Positions 43,869 to 52,289 of a stretch of 64,000 nt of DNA are shown piece by piece (position 1 is the stretch's first letter; the number at the start of each line of letters is the position of its first letter). A model generated the notes under the pieces. That model had not been told where the DNA came from. It saw nothing but the letters and a program-made list of their open reading frames with translations, and did not search any database. Source of the DNA: Paenibacillus sp. FSL R10-2782 (GTDB lineage: Bacteria; Bacillota; Bacilli; Paenibacillales; Paenibacillaceae); contig NZ_CP151951.1 of the NCBI RefSeq assembly GCF_038592985.1, positions 2,347,001 through 2,411,000 of the forward strand, read 5' to 3'. Position numbers and translations under genes: made by a program.

Positions 43869-45590
43869 TTGAAAAAAGGAATCATTCTACTAAGCAGTTT
43901 ACTACTAGTAAGCTCAACCTTATTAGCAGCTTGCTCTAGCGGTGGATCGGACAGTGCTAACAGCACCACTCCGCAGGGTAATGAGGCTGCACAGACGGCT
44001 GCTACTGCGCAGCCTTTGACAAGTCTGGTGCAAGCATCGGATTTGACCAAGCTGCCGGATGTGTCCAAGAAGAGAAACGACACGATTATTGTCGGTCTGA
44101 CCGACCCGGCAGGGGTGTTCACTCCGTATTTCAACCAAAGCGGCTATGATGGCAATGTGATTTCGCAGTTGTGGACTCCGCTGGTCACGGTAGATGAGAA
44201 GGGACTTCCGCTGCCGAATTTGGCTAAGAGCTGGGATATCTCCAAGGATAATCTGACGTACACATTTCATCTGGTTCCAGATACGAAATTCAGCGACGGT
44301 TCGCCTCTAACGGCAGAGGATGTCTCTTTTACCTGGACGCTGATTTATGACAAAGCCTATGCTGGAGACAGCCCAATCCGCAAATTGAACATTAAAGGCG
44401 GCAATGCCTATACCGAGGGCAAAGCGAAACTAATTGACGGGATCAAGGTCATTGATCCGCAAACGATCTCGGTAACGCTGGAGAAGCCGAACGCCCTGGC
44501 GTTGACAACTCTGGGCTCCGATGTCTTGTCCAAAGCCTACTACGGCAAGGATTACAAGTTTGGACAACTGGATTACTTTAAAAACCTGCATGGTAGTCCT
44601 TTGGGTAACGGCGCTTACAAGCTAGAGAAGTTCATTCCGGGGCAAGAGGTTCGTTTGGAAGCGAATGAAAACTTCTTCAAAGGCAAACCGAAAACACAGC
44701 ATTTCATCTACAAAACAGCGGAAGGCGATGCCTGGCAGTTTATTGAAACAGGTGATACCGATTTCGCTTCCTTCACCGCAACTCAGGAAAACATCGACAA
44801 GCTGAAAGGACTTGGCTTTTTGAACATTTTGCCTTACACCCCGAGCACTTATGGATATTTGCAAGTCAATCTGGAAAATGAAAAGCTGAAAGATAAAAAG
44901 GTTCGTCAGGCGCTAACTTATGGTCTGGATCGCAAAACCATTTATGTAGATGCAGCCCAGGGAGCAGGAGCGGTGGCTAACATTCCAGCTTCTCCTATAT
45001 CTTGGTCTTATACGACAGACGGAATCAACCCATACAACTACGACCCGGAAAAAGCAAAAAAGCTGCTGGATGAAGCGGGTTGGGTAGAAGGAAGTGACGG
45101 TATCCGTGAGAGAAACGGCCAGAAGCTGACCATTCACTTGCTGACCTCCAAGCGTCCAGAGACAGATGCTTTTATTGCGCTTGCGGCAGAGAACTACAAA
45201 GCGATTGGCGTTGATCTGCAACCGGAAATCTTTGCAGACTTTAATGCCATGGTCGCCAAAGTAGAAGGCAAGGATTATGATTTGGCTGCCTTCTCGACGG
45301 GCATGCTGACGGATCCATCTGATGGAATCGAGCAATTCGTCAATGGAGAAGTCAAAGGGTATAACAATAAAAAGGTCAAAGAGTTATATGAAAAAGGCTT
45401 GTCTACGACGAATATTGAAGAACGCAAGCAAGTATATAAAGAATTATATGTGCTATTAAATGATGAATTGCCCGTTATTTTCACCAATTACAAGAAGACG
45501 GTGTATGCCTACAATGGCCGTATGGAACATGTAAAGGTCAGTCCGTTCATTGGCTTGTCCGGCAATCTGTTTGAATGGTCCCTTAAATAA
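43869..45590 (+). CDS. ABC transporter substrate-binding lipoprotein, family 5 (peptide/nickel type)
   Basis: The 573-residue OppA/AppA-like binding protein has lipobox LAAC with C22 and a Ser/Gln/Ala linker. The family-5 signature is YTFHLVPDTKFSDGSPLTAEDV, and the C-terminal half has KVRQALTYGLDRKTI. It starts with TTG, preceded by GGGGGG 6 nt away. Ligands are usually oligopeptides; nickel, haem or sugars are possible. First gene of a five-gene importer. Confidence 0.9.
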   Translation: MKKGIILLSSLLLVSSTLLAACSSGGSDSANSTTPQGNEAAQTAATAQPLTSLVQASDLTKLPDVSKKRNDTIIVGLTDPAGVFTPYFNQSGYDGNVISQLWTPLVTVDEKGLPLPNLAKSWDISKDNLTYTFHLVPDTKFSDGSPLTAEDVSFTWTLIYDKAYAGDSPIRKLNIKGGNAYTEGKAKLIDGIKVIDPQTISVTLEKPNALALTTLGSDVLSKAYYGKDYKFGQLDYFKNLHGSPLGNGAYKLEKFIPGQEVRLEANENFFKGKPKTQHFIYKTAEGDAWQFIETGDTDFASFTATQENIDKLKGLGFLNILPYTPSTYGYLQVNLENEKLKDKKVRQALTYGLDRKTIYVDAAQGAGAVANIPASPISWSYTTDGINPYNYDPEKAKKLLDEAGWVEGSDGIRERNGQKLTIHLLTSKRPETDAFIALAAENYKAIGVDLQPEIFADFNAMVAKVEGKDYDLAAFSTGMLTDPSDGIEQFVNGEVKGYNNKKVKELYEKGLSTTNIEERKQVYKELYVLLNDELPVIFTNYKKTVYAYNGRMEHVKVSPFIGLSGNLFEWSLK

Positions 45591-45604
45591 AGCCATGCTT
45601 GCGA

Positions 45605-45642
45605 GCCCCTTGTGAAAAATCGTCAGGTTCGGATCAAGGGGC
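45605..45642 (+). other. Intercistronic hairpin after the binding-protein gene
   Basis: GCCCCTTG pairs perfectly with CAAGGGGC; no T-run. It lies between the binding protein and first permease and would stabilise the upstream transcript, as at 34984-35020. Confidence 0.7.
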
Positions 45643-45674
45643 CTCCCAAATGGGGGAAATGAAAGGAGTCTGTC

Positions 45675-46628
45675 ATGAGCTCGTTTTTAACGAAAAGACT
45701 GACGTACATGATGATTATTTTGTTGGCAGCTTCGATGATGATTTTTTTCCTGTACGCCATGACACCGGGGGATTTCATCAGCGGCAATCTGAAGCTGTCG
45801 CCAGAGAGAAAGGCAGAGCTGAGGGAAATCTACGGACTGAACAAGCCCATTCTGGAACGCTACGGAAGCTGGCTGTGGAATGCGCTGCATGGCAATTTTG
45901 GTTATTCACTTGCCCAGCAAAAGCCAGTGCTGACCTTGTTTAATGAATATATCTGGAACTCGTTTTTACTGGCCATTGTATCGACCTTCCTGACGTGGGT
46001 AATTGCCGTCATTATTGGTGTGGTTGCTGCTTATAAGCAGTATTCGTGGTTCGATACCCTCGTCATGGTGGTGATTTTTGCCGCGATGTCTGTTCCATCT
46101 TTTTTTATCGGGCTGTATCTGATCAAAGTTGCAGCGGTCGATCTCAAATGGCTGCCGCCGGGCGGTATGCTCAATACAGGCAGTAATGCTACAGGCATGG
46201 AGTATGTGAAGGAGGTCCTTCAGCATATGATCCTGCCGGTGACCGTCATGACGCTGCTGGGACTGGGTTCACTGACCCGTTACTTCCGCAGCAATATGAT
46301 CGACGTGATCCAGCAGGATTATATCCGTACGGCCCGCGCGAAGGGCTTAAAAGAAAGAAAGGTACTCTTTACCCACGCATTGAGAAATGCGTTGCTGCCT
46401 GCAATTACGCTGATTGGCTTCGAATTGCCTGCATTGTTTGGCGGATCGCTTATTATTGAGAAGATTTTCAACTGGCCGGGAATTGGTCAGCTGTACATGC
46501 AATCCTTTTCGCTTCGGGATTACCCTCTGCTCATGGGCTTTACGATGCTGATTGCCATCTTGAGCGTCATTGGGACGCTGCTATCCGATATCCTGTATCG
46601 TATCGCGGACCCGCGTGTGAAGGTGTAA
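45675..46628 (+). CDS. Peptide-type ABC transporter permease, DppB/AppB type
   Basis: A 317-residue permease with six helices. It has the DppB-type N-terminus (SSFLTKRLTYMMIILLAASM), YGLNKPILERYGSWL, and the EAA-like loop YIRTARAKGLKERKVLFTHALRNALLP (from residue 217). The conserved FELPALFGGSLIIEKIFNWPGIG follows. AAAGGAG precedes the ATG. It pairs with the AppC-type permease 15 nt downstream. Confidence 0.92.
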   Translation: MSSFLTKRLTYMMIILLAASMMIFFLYAMTPGDFISGNLKLSPERKAELREIYGLNKPILERYGSWLWNALHGNFGYSLAQQKPVLTLFNEYIWNSFLLAIVSTFLTWVIAVIIGVVAAYKQYSWFDTLVMVVIFAAMSVPSFFIGLYLIKVAAVDLKWLPPGGMLNTGSNATGMEYVKEVLQHMILPVTVMTLLGLGSLTRYFRSNMIDVIQQDYIRTARAKGLKERKVLFTHALRNALLPAITLIGFELPALFGGSLIIEKIFNWPGIGQLYMQSFSLRDYPLLMGFTMLIAILSVIGTLLSDILYRIADPRVKV

Positions 46629-46643
46629 GGAGGGGGCTATGGA

Positions 46644-47570
46644 ATGTCATCCGTTAGCAGTAATTTGAGCAAAAGCAGCGGCAAGCTTCGAATAGCTGCA
46701 AAATCTTCAATGTGGCGGCAGGCGCTACGCCTGCTGTTTAGAAACAAGCTGGCTATGATCGGGCTGCTCGTCGTTGTATTTATGTTTTTGCTCTGTTTTA
46801 TCGGTCCGTTATTTTCTCCCTATGCTGATAACAAAACGAATATATTGATGATGAACAGGGCGCCGAGCATCCATCACTGGCTGGGAACAGACAAGCTGGG
46901 ACGGGATGTGCTGACACGAGTGATGCAGGCAGGTCAAATTTCCCTTACCGTGGGACTGGCATCTATGGTGTTGTCTGTCTTTTTGGGAGCTACGCTGGGC
47001 GTCATATCGGCGTATTTTCGCGGGATTGCGGATCAGATCATTATGCGGATCGCTGATTTGCTGCTGACCATTCCGAGCTTGCCGCTGCTGTTCATTATGG
47101 GCGCGCTACTGTCCGACTGGAAGGCTCCCCCGGATCAACGTATGTATATCGTTATGCTGATGCTCAGTCTGGTCAATTGGCCGGGGATCGCGCGGATGGT
47201 GAGAGGTCAGATGCTTAGTTTGCGGGAGCGTGAATTTATGCAGGCTGCAACAGTGCTGGGACTGTCGAATCGACGCAAGCTGTTCAAGCATCTATTTCCT
47301 AATATTATGCCGTTGCTGATTGTTATCGCCACCTTGAACATTGGCGGAGCTATCCTGAGTGAATCTGTACTTAGCTTCTTCGGCCTTGGCGTGCTGCCCA
47401 CGACGCCAACCTGGGGCAACATGATTGATGCCGCCAACAATGTGCTGGATTTTCAGCAGCGTCCGTGGCTGTGGATACCGCCCGGTCTTTCCATTTTTGC
47501 TACGGTCATCGCCATCAATATTTTTGGTGACGGACTGCGGGACGTACTTGACCCGAAACATAAGAGGTAG
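46644..47570 (+). CDS. Peptide-type ABC transporter permease, DppC/AppC type
   Basis: The 308-residue permease has the N-terminal OppC helix (KLAMIGLLVVVFMFLLCFIG), the HHWLGTDKLGRDVLTRVM motif and the docking loop FMQAATVLGLSNRRKLFKHLFPN. Its partner is the preceding permease. AGGAGG precedes the ATG. Confidence 0.92.
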   Translation: MSSVSSNLSKSSGKLRIAAKSSMWRQALRLLFRNKLAMIGLLVVVFMFLLCFIGPLFSPYADNKTNILMMNRAPSIHHWLGTDKLGRDVLTRVMQAGQISLTVGLASMVLSVFLGATLGVISAYFRGIADQIIMRIADLLLTIPSLPLLFIMGALLSDWKAPPDQRMYIVMLMLSLVNWPGIARMVRGQMLSLREREFMQAATVLGLSNRRKLFKHLFPNIMPLLIVIATLNIGGAILSESVLSFFGLGVLPTTPTWGNMIDAANNVLDFQQRPWLWIPPGLSIFATVIAINIFGDGLRDVLDPKHKR

Positions 47571-47583
47571 GTGATCATACACC

Positions 47584-48567
47584 ATGAACAATGTACTTTC
47601 GATTGAGCATTTAAGTACTTATTTTTATACCGAAGAAGGCACGGTCAAGGCGGTGGATGATGTCAGCTTCCGTGTGAAGTCGGGGGAGACGGTATGTATT
47701 GTCGGCGAATCAGGCTGTGGCAAAAGCATCACTGCGATGTCAATCATGGGCCTGATCCAGAGCCCCAGCGGTAAAGTGGCAGGCGGAAGCATCCGTTTTG
47801 AGGATACCGATCTGCTGGGGCTCAGCAGAAATGAGATGCGCACGATTCGCGGTCATGAGATATCCATGATTTTTCAGGAGCCGATGTCATCGCTGAATCC
47901 GGTCATGACCATTGGGGAACAGTTATCCGAACCGCTGATGGAGCATCTGAAAATGGACCGCAAGGAAGCGCACAAGCGGGCGCTGGAGCTAATCGAACAG
48001 GTAGGTATTTCCCGATCCGAGCAGATTATGAAAAGCTATCCGCATGAGCTGAGCGGTGGAATGCTACAGCGCATTATGATTGCCATTGCCGTTTCCTGCG
48101 GACCCAAGCTGCTCATTGCGGATGAGCCGACTACAGCACTGGACGTGACGATACAGGCGCAAATTCTCGACATGCTGCGTGAATTCAAGGCCCAATCCAA
48201 TATGTCGCTGATGCTGATCACCCATGATCTGGGCGTTGTTGCGGAAATGGCAGATTACGTCATTGTGATGTACGCAGGCAAGATTGTCGAGGAAGGCGAA
48301 GTGGTAAAGCTATTTAATCATCCCAAGCATCCTTACACGCAAGGGTTGCTGAAATCCAAGCCCGTGCTGAATCAGCGTCAAAAGGAACTGTACTCCATCC
48401 CTGGACAAGTGCCTAATCCACTGGAGCTGACAACATCCTGCTATTTTCATGACCGCTGCGGGCATTGTATGGACATCTGCCAAGTGAAGGAGCCTGTATT
48501 AAAAGAAGTTTCAGCACAGCAAAAGGCATCCTGCTGGTTATATGAGGAGGCGGTTGTTCATGGCTGA
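47584..48567 (+). CDS. Peptide-type ABC transporter ATP-binding protein, DppD/OppD type
   Basis: The 327-residue ATPase has Walker A GESGCGKS, Q-loop IFQEPMSSLNPV, signature LSGGMLQRIMIA and Walker B LLIADEPTTALDVT. The C-terminal oligopeptide extension has a cysteine cluster (CYFHDRCGHCMDIC) typical of OppD/DppD, where it can bind an iron-sulfur cluster. It overlaps the next ATPase gene by 8 nt. Confidence 0.92.
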   Translation: MNNVLSIEHLSTYFYTEEGTVKAVDDVSFRVKSGETVCIVGESGCGKSITAMSIMGLIQSPSGKVAGGSIRFEDTDLLGLSRNEMRTIRGHEISMIFQEPMSSLNPVMTIGEQLSEPLMEHLKMDRKEAHKRALELIEQVGISRSEQIMKSYPHELSGGMLQRIMIAIAVSCGPKLLIADEPTTALDVTIQAQILDMLREFKAQSNMSLMLITHDLGVVAEMADYVIVMYAGKIVEEGEVVKLFNHPKHPYTQGLLKSKPVLNQRQKELYSIPGQVPNPLELTTSCYFHDRCGHCMDICQVKEPVLKEVSAQQKASCWLYEEAVVHG

Positions 48568-49528
48568 GCCATTGCTGGAAATCGACCGCTTAAAAACGTA
48601 TTTTCCGGTCAAGTCCGGGTTTATGAATCGTACCACGGGGCATGTGCGGGCAGTGGACGATATCAGCTTTACGATCCGGCAGGGGGAAACCTTCGGTTTG
48701 GTGGGCGAATCGGGAAGCGGCAAAAGCACGGTAGGCCGCACGATTGTCAGATTGACGGACAAGACGGACGGCACCATTAAATACAAAGGAGTGGACTTGC
48801 ACAGCCTGTCCGCCAAAGGGATGCAGGAGCTACGTCCTAAAATCCAGCTGATCTTTCAGGACCCGTACAGCTCACTGAACCCACGTGTGCGCATCGGAGA
48901 TGCCATTGGGGAGGCGCTGCTGGATCACGGTATAGCGACGAAAGACCAGGTCCGGCAGATTGTATTGGACGTGCTCAAGCTGTGCGGATTGTCGGAGTAT
49001 CATATCGATCGTTTTTCGCACGAATTTTCGGGAGGGCAGCGCCAACGGATCGGCATTGCCCGCGCGCTGGCGCTCCAGCCGGATCTGATCATTGCAGATG
49101 AGCCGGTATCGGCGCTGGACGTGTCTATTCAGGCGCAGATTATCAACCTGTTCTCCAAGCTACAGGCCGAGCGGGGGCTGACGTATTTGTTCATCTCGCA
49201 TGATTTGAGCGTGGTGGAGCATCTGTGCTCCCGCATAGGAGTGATGTATCTAGGCTCCATGGTCGAAACGGCTTCGCGTGACGAGCTGTTCGGGAATCCA
49301 CTGCATCCATATACGAAGGCGCTGCTGTCGGCTGTACCCATCCCGGTGCCGAAGCTGAAAAGAGAGCGGATTTTGCTCAAAGGAGACATCCCAAGTCCGG
49401 TGAATCCACCTTCCGGCTGCAAGTTCCATACCCGCTGCCCCTTTGCGATTGACCGCTGCTCCAGGGAAGTACCTCTCTATCGTGAGGCTCGTCCAGGTCA
49501 CTGGGTGGCTTGCCATTTGGCTGAATGA
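48560..49528 (+). CDS. Peptide-type ABC transporter ATP-binding protein, DppF/OppF type
   Basis: It has 322 residues from ATG 48560 (AGGAGG 10 nt upstream). It has Walker [10 protein letters not shown], signature [15 protein letters not shown], Walker [15 protein letters not shown], and the C-terminal Cys motif [14 protein letters not shown]. It forms the ATPase heterodimer with the DppD-type protein. Last gene of the importer. Confidence 0.92.
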   Translation: MAEPLLEIDRLKTYFPVKSGFMNRTTGHVRAVDDISFTIRQGETFGLVGESGSGKSTVGRTIVRLTDKTDGTIKYKGVDLHSLSAKGMQELRPKIQLIFQDPYSSLNPRVRIGDAIGEALLDHGIATKDQVRQIVLDVLKLCGLSEYHIDRFSHEFSGGQRQRIGIARALALQPDLIIADEPVSALDVSIQAQIINLFSKLQAERGLTYLFISHDLSVVEHLCSRIGVMYLGSMVETASRDELFGNPLHPYTKALLSAVPIPVPKLKRERILLKGDIPSPVNPPSGCKFHTRCPFAIDRCSREVPLYREARPGHWVACHLAE

Positions 49529-49600
49529 ACAGAGCTAAGCCCGTACATTTTGAAGCCAAAGGGCTCATTTGAGGAAAACAAACAGGAGCTTATTTAATAA

Positions 49601-49714
49601 TTAGGTGATGTATTAGGTAACCTAATTGTGATAGCCAATAAATATGACATTCCTTTAGAAGAAGTATTTCACTCCCATAAAATGAAACTTTCAGAACGGT
49701 ATTTTAAAATTTAA
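49601..49714 (+). pseudogene. C-terminal remnant of a MazG-like nucleotide pyrophosphohydrolase
   Basis: The frame reads LGDVLGNLIVIANKYDIPLE followed by EVFHSHKMKLSERYF and a stop. This is the last helix pair of MazG-like pyrophosphohydrolases (ELGDVL...ANxxxIxLEEVxxxKMxKxxxRY). There is no start codon: in-frame stops lie immediately upstream at 49595-49600, and the catalytic ExxE-12-ExxD segment is gone. A decayed gene end. Confidence 0.6.
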
Positions 49715-49725
49715 ATTCTTTAGTG

Positions 49726-49761
49726 AGGCTCCTGTGGCTCAAAGCTGCGGGAGCTTTTCTT
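49726..49761 (+). terminator. Terminator downstream of the remnant
   Basis: GCTCC pairs with GGAGC around a GC-containing loop, followed by TTTTCTTG. It may originally have ended the lost MazG-like gene. Confidence 0.65.
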
Positions 49762-49771
49762 GTAACTCCAT

Positions 49772-49818
49772 TTGACAGTTTAATGCATAGCATGCTATAT
49801 TTTTGGATAGTATGCTAT
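49772..49818 (+). promoter_or_regulatory. Promoter with twin palindromic operators (MarR-type)
   Basis: Promoter TTGACA-18-TATATT (49772-49801). The perfect palindrome ATAGCATGCTAT (49787-49798) covers the spacer/-10, and a near copy ATAGTATGCTAT (49807-49818) covers the start site; centres are 20 bp apart, two helical turns. The downstream operon encodes a MarR protein, the obvious binder. Confidence 0.7.
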
Positions 49819-49853
49819 GTATTATTTATGATCTCTTGAGGAGGAGAATGGTT

Positions 49854-51035
49854 ATGAGTATTTTCTTTGAAGACCAAGCTTTTGAGTTTGAAACTATCCG
49901 CACTTTGAACTATTATAATTATCAAGGTGCAGAGCTGGGAGAAGTACAAGGTGTTGCCAATCGCATTACAGAAGGAGATTTCGGTAGCTGGTATAAAGAA
50001 TGGTATGACATGGCAGAGAAGGTAAGCGAATTGGCTAACAAGTCATTACAAGGCAAGCATACAGTCAGTGCCAAAGAAGCTTTTCTGCGTGCAAGCAATT
50101 ACTACCGCACAGCCGAGTTTTTCTTGAAAAATGACGAGCCGATCCGAATGGAGTGCTACAAAAAAAGCGTAGACACATTCAGACAAGCCCTGCAGCTCAT
50201 GGATGAACATGGTGAGCCAATTAATATTCCTTTTGAAGACGGATATTTGAGCAGCTATTTATTTACCGTTGGCAAAGACGCACCAACCCTGATTTTCGTT
50301 GGCGGATATGACTCTACAGTGGAAGAACTGTACTTCGCTGGTGGTGCGGCTGCCCTGAAGAGAGGTTTCAATGTTTTGATTTTTGATGGTCCTGGTCAAG
50401 GAGAAGCCATTCGCATTCAAAAAACTGTAGCCCGATATGATTTTGAAAAGCCGATAAGTGCTGCTCTTGATTATTTGCAAGACCATACCGTAATAGATAC
50501 GAACCAATTTGTAGCTTTATTGGGCATGAGCTTGGGCGGTTATTATGCGGCAAGAGCTGCTGCCTTTGAGAAAAGAATAAATGCTTGTATCTTGTTTGAT
50601 GTATTTACTGATGTGTGGGAATCAATTAGTCAAAAAAATCCAATGATGGAAAAACTCGCATCCAGCCCGGGCACCATCACATTGGACAGCTCCAGGCTGG
50701 ATGCGAATACGCGTTGGCTGATTCAAAATGGATTTTGGGTGTTCGGTTGCAAGAAAATGTCGGAATTGCCGGCTAAAATCAAACCATTCACCGTGAAAGG
50801 GATTGCAAACCTGATTGAATGCCCGACGTTATTGTTGGTCGGAACACACGATCATTTTGTTACAGAGGATCAATTGACTTATTTGAAGGATCATCTGGGA
50901 GGGCCTTATGATGTTCATATTTTTGATACTACATTCGGCGCTCAAGAGCATTGCCAGGAAGGCAATCATTCCTATGCTCATCAAGTCATGTTTGATTGGA
51001 CAGAGGAACAACTACTTAAATATAAGGATGCATAA
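49854..51035 (+). CDS. Alpha/beta hydrolase (FrsA/dihydropseudooxynicotine-hydrolase-like)
   Basis: It has 393 residues from ATG 49854, 8 nt after GGAGG. A helical N-terminal domain of about 130 residues precedes the alpha/beta hydrolase core, with VGGYDSTVEELYF oxyanion region, nucleophile S226 in GMSLGGYY, VGTHDHFV with the likely acid, and a histidine in AQEHC near the C-terminus. This layout fits the C-C or ester hydrolases related to FrsA and 2,6-dihydropseudooxynicotine hydrolase. It sits in an operon with marR, so the substrate may be a toxic aromatic or lipid ligand of that regulator (inference). Confidence 0.85.
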   Translation: MSIFFEDQAFEFETIRTLNYYNYQGAELGEVQGVANRITEGDFGSWYKEWYDMAEKVSELANKSLQGKHTVSAKEAFLRASNYYRTAEFFLKNDEPIRMECYKKSVDTFRQALQLMDEHGEPINIPFEDGYLSSYLFTVGKDAPTLIFVGGYDSTVEELYFAGGAAALKRGFNVLIFDGPGQGEAIRIQKTVARYDFEKPISAALDYLQDHTVIDTNQFVALLGMSLGGYYAARAAAFEKRINACILFDVFTDVWESISQKNPMMEKLASSPGTITLDSSRLDANTRWLIQNGFWVFGCKKMSELPAKIKPFTVKGIANLIECPTLLLVGTHDHFVTEDQLTYLKDHLGGPYDVHIFDTTFGAQEHCQEGNHSYAHQVMFDWTEEQLLKYKDA

Positions 51036-51038
51036 TGG

Positions 51039-51470
51039 ATGAATTTATTTAGAAGCCATGGTTTTTTGCTGAATAGACTCGCACATATTGGGTCTAATCA
51101 ACTGGAAAGAGAGCTATTGTTCCAATTTGATATTACATTGAGCCAGTGGGCGGTCTTATCGATCGTATGGGAAGAAGAAGGTATTGCGTTATCTAGGATT
51201 CAGGAGGTATTGGATGTGAAGGTCTCAACAGCCTCCGGGGTCATCAAACGGATGGAGAAAAAAGGGCTGCTCCTTCGCAAACAAAATGAACATGACAAAC
51301 GAGAAATTCAACTATTTCCCACCGATCAGTCAAGAAAATTGGAGCAGGATGTTATACAAACGGTTAAAGACTTCAATAACAAGCTTTTGGGTGGTTTTAC
51401 CCCTGAGGAAAAAGCAATGTTTACAAGTTTTATTCAGCGCGGCTTCAACAACTTGAAGCAACATGAGTAG
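51039..51470 (+). CDS. MarR-family regulator
   Basis: The 143-residue winged-helix protein has LSQWAVLSIVWEEEGIALSRIQEVLDV (HTH from about residue 33), STASGVIKRMEKKGLLLRK (recognition helix) and the wing EHDKREIQLFPTDQ. It follows the hydrolase by 3 nt and probably represses the operon through the twin palindromes upstream, released by a small-molecule ligand. Confidence 0.9.
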   Translation: MNLFRSHGFLLNRLAHIGSNQLERELLFQFDITLSQWAVLSIVWEEEGIALSRIQEVLDVKVSTASGVIKRMEKKGLLLRKQNEHDKREIQLFPTDQSRKLEQDVIQTVKDFNNKLLGGFTPEEKAMFTSFIQRGFNNLKQHE

Positions 51471-51529
51471 CAATATGAGTCATAAGGAGGAACCTTTCTT
51501 CATTGGAAAGGTTATCTCCGTGTGAACTG

Positions 51530-51561
51530 GGTCTGCCAGCTTTTGCTGGTTGGCCTTTTTT
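51530..51561 (+). terminator. Terminator after marR
   Basis: GGTCTGCCAGC and GCTGGTTGGCC pair with one mismatch and two G-U pairs around TTTT, followed by TTTTTT. Confidence 0.8.
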
Positions 51562-51672
51562 GCTGTACTGAATTACAGAATGAGAGCTTGCGAGGGTTTC
51601 TGATAATTACGAATGAGCAGTGTTGCCAATATGATTCCGCAATAGCAGCGGTAGTATGGAATTCTGATTGGG

Positions 51673-51726
51673 TTGACAACTCACCTGAAACAACGTTATA
51701 TTAAATAGTAATCGTAATTATTACTA
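51673..51726 (+). promoter_or_regulatory. Promoter and Zur box of the zinc-independent rpsN
   Basis: Promoter TTGACA-18-TATATT (51673-51702). TCGTAATTATTACTA at 51712-51726 matches the Zur box TCGTAATNATTACGA with one change. A larger palindrome AAATAGTAAT/ATTACTATTT surrounds it. The box lies at about +3 to +17, as in the COG0523 gene. Confidence 0.85.
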
Positions 51727-51785
51727 TTTAAATGAAGATCATGTTTATGTCCATGATTGGCATATATCACAAGGAGGAGCTTTAC

Positions 51786-52055
51786 ATGGCCAAGAAGTCG
51801 AAAGTAGTTAAAGAGAAGAAACGTCAGGAGATTGTAGCTAAATATACAGACCTGAGACGTGAACTGAAAGCAAAAGGGGACTACGAAGCATTACAGAAGC
51901 TTCCGCGTGATTCTTCCCTGACTCGACTGAAAAGTCGTTGTGAACTGACAGGCAGACCGAGAGGATACCTGAGCAGGTTCAAGCTGTCCCGTATCGCGTT
52001 CCGCGAGCTGGCTCTTAAAGGCCAAATCCCAGGCGTTACGAAAGCCAGCTGGTAA
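51786..52055 (+). CDS. rpsN: 30S ribosomal protein S14, zinc-independent paralogue (C- form)
   Basis: The 89-residue protein starts at ATG 51786, with AAGGAGG upstream; the in-frame extension to 51732 crosses the leader. The S14 core is visible ([26 protein letters not shown]). Zinc-binding S14 has two CxxC motifs; this one has a single cysteine, so it cannot bind zinc the same way. In B. subtilis the equivalent (YhzA, RpsNB) is induced under zinc starvation by relief of Zur repression and replaces the zinc form; the Zur box here shows the same control. Confidence 0.95.
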   Translation: MAKKSKVVKEKKRQEIVAKYTDLRRELKAKGDYEALQKLPRDSSLTRLKSRCELTGRPRGYLSRFKLSRIAFRELALKGQIPGVTKASW

Positions 52056-52110
52056 TAAGGTTATCCGTGCTCTTAGCCTGATGCAATGTATCGTAGAGGA
52101 GTAGACAGGA

Positions 52111-52151
52111 AATGCTTCGCGTCACAAGATGACGTGGAGCATTCTTTTTTT
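52111..52151 (+). terminator. Terminator after rpsN
   Basis: AATGCT and AGCATT pair, with an inner CGTCA/TGACG stem, followed by CTTTTTTT. Confidence 0.88.
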
Positions 52152-52289
52152 ATGGCATTTAAATCGCTGTTTGTATTGCTTCTCCCCGAATGGTTAGGTA
52201 AAATATGGACGGGCTAAAAATAATACATAACAAAAGATTACATAATGTGGCGATATCAGATTATGTATACCTCAGGAGGAAGCTACAGG

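Larger units (their letters stand above)
49529..49853 (+). other. Gene-poor region: MazG-like remnant, terminator, marR-type promoter
   Basis: The 325 nt contain the remnant at 49601-49714, the terminator 49726-49761 and the promoter/operator block 49772-49818, listed separately. The first 70 nt show nothing recognisable. Confidence 0.75.
51471..51785 (+). other. Gene-poor region: hairpin, terminator, promoter with Zur box
   Basis: From left to right: a hairpin AACCTTTC/GAAAGGTT (about 51490-51515) that encloses an AAGGAGG-like sequence; a terminator at 51530-51561; the rpsN promoter and Zur box at 51673-51726. A 60-codon plus-strand frame (51522-51704) crosses the terminator and has no ribosome site, so it is not called. 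Confidence 0.7.

Noticed and set aside
51486..51520. Hairpin enclosing AAGGAGG, considered as a riboswitch or leader of a tiny ORF (TTG start, 22 codons)
   Set aside because: The tiny frame runs through the marR terminator; more simply part of the 3' end of the marR transcript.
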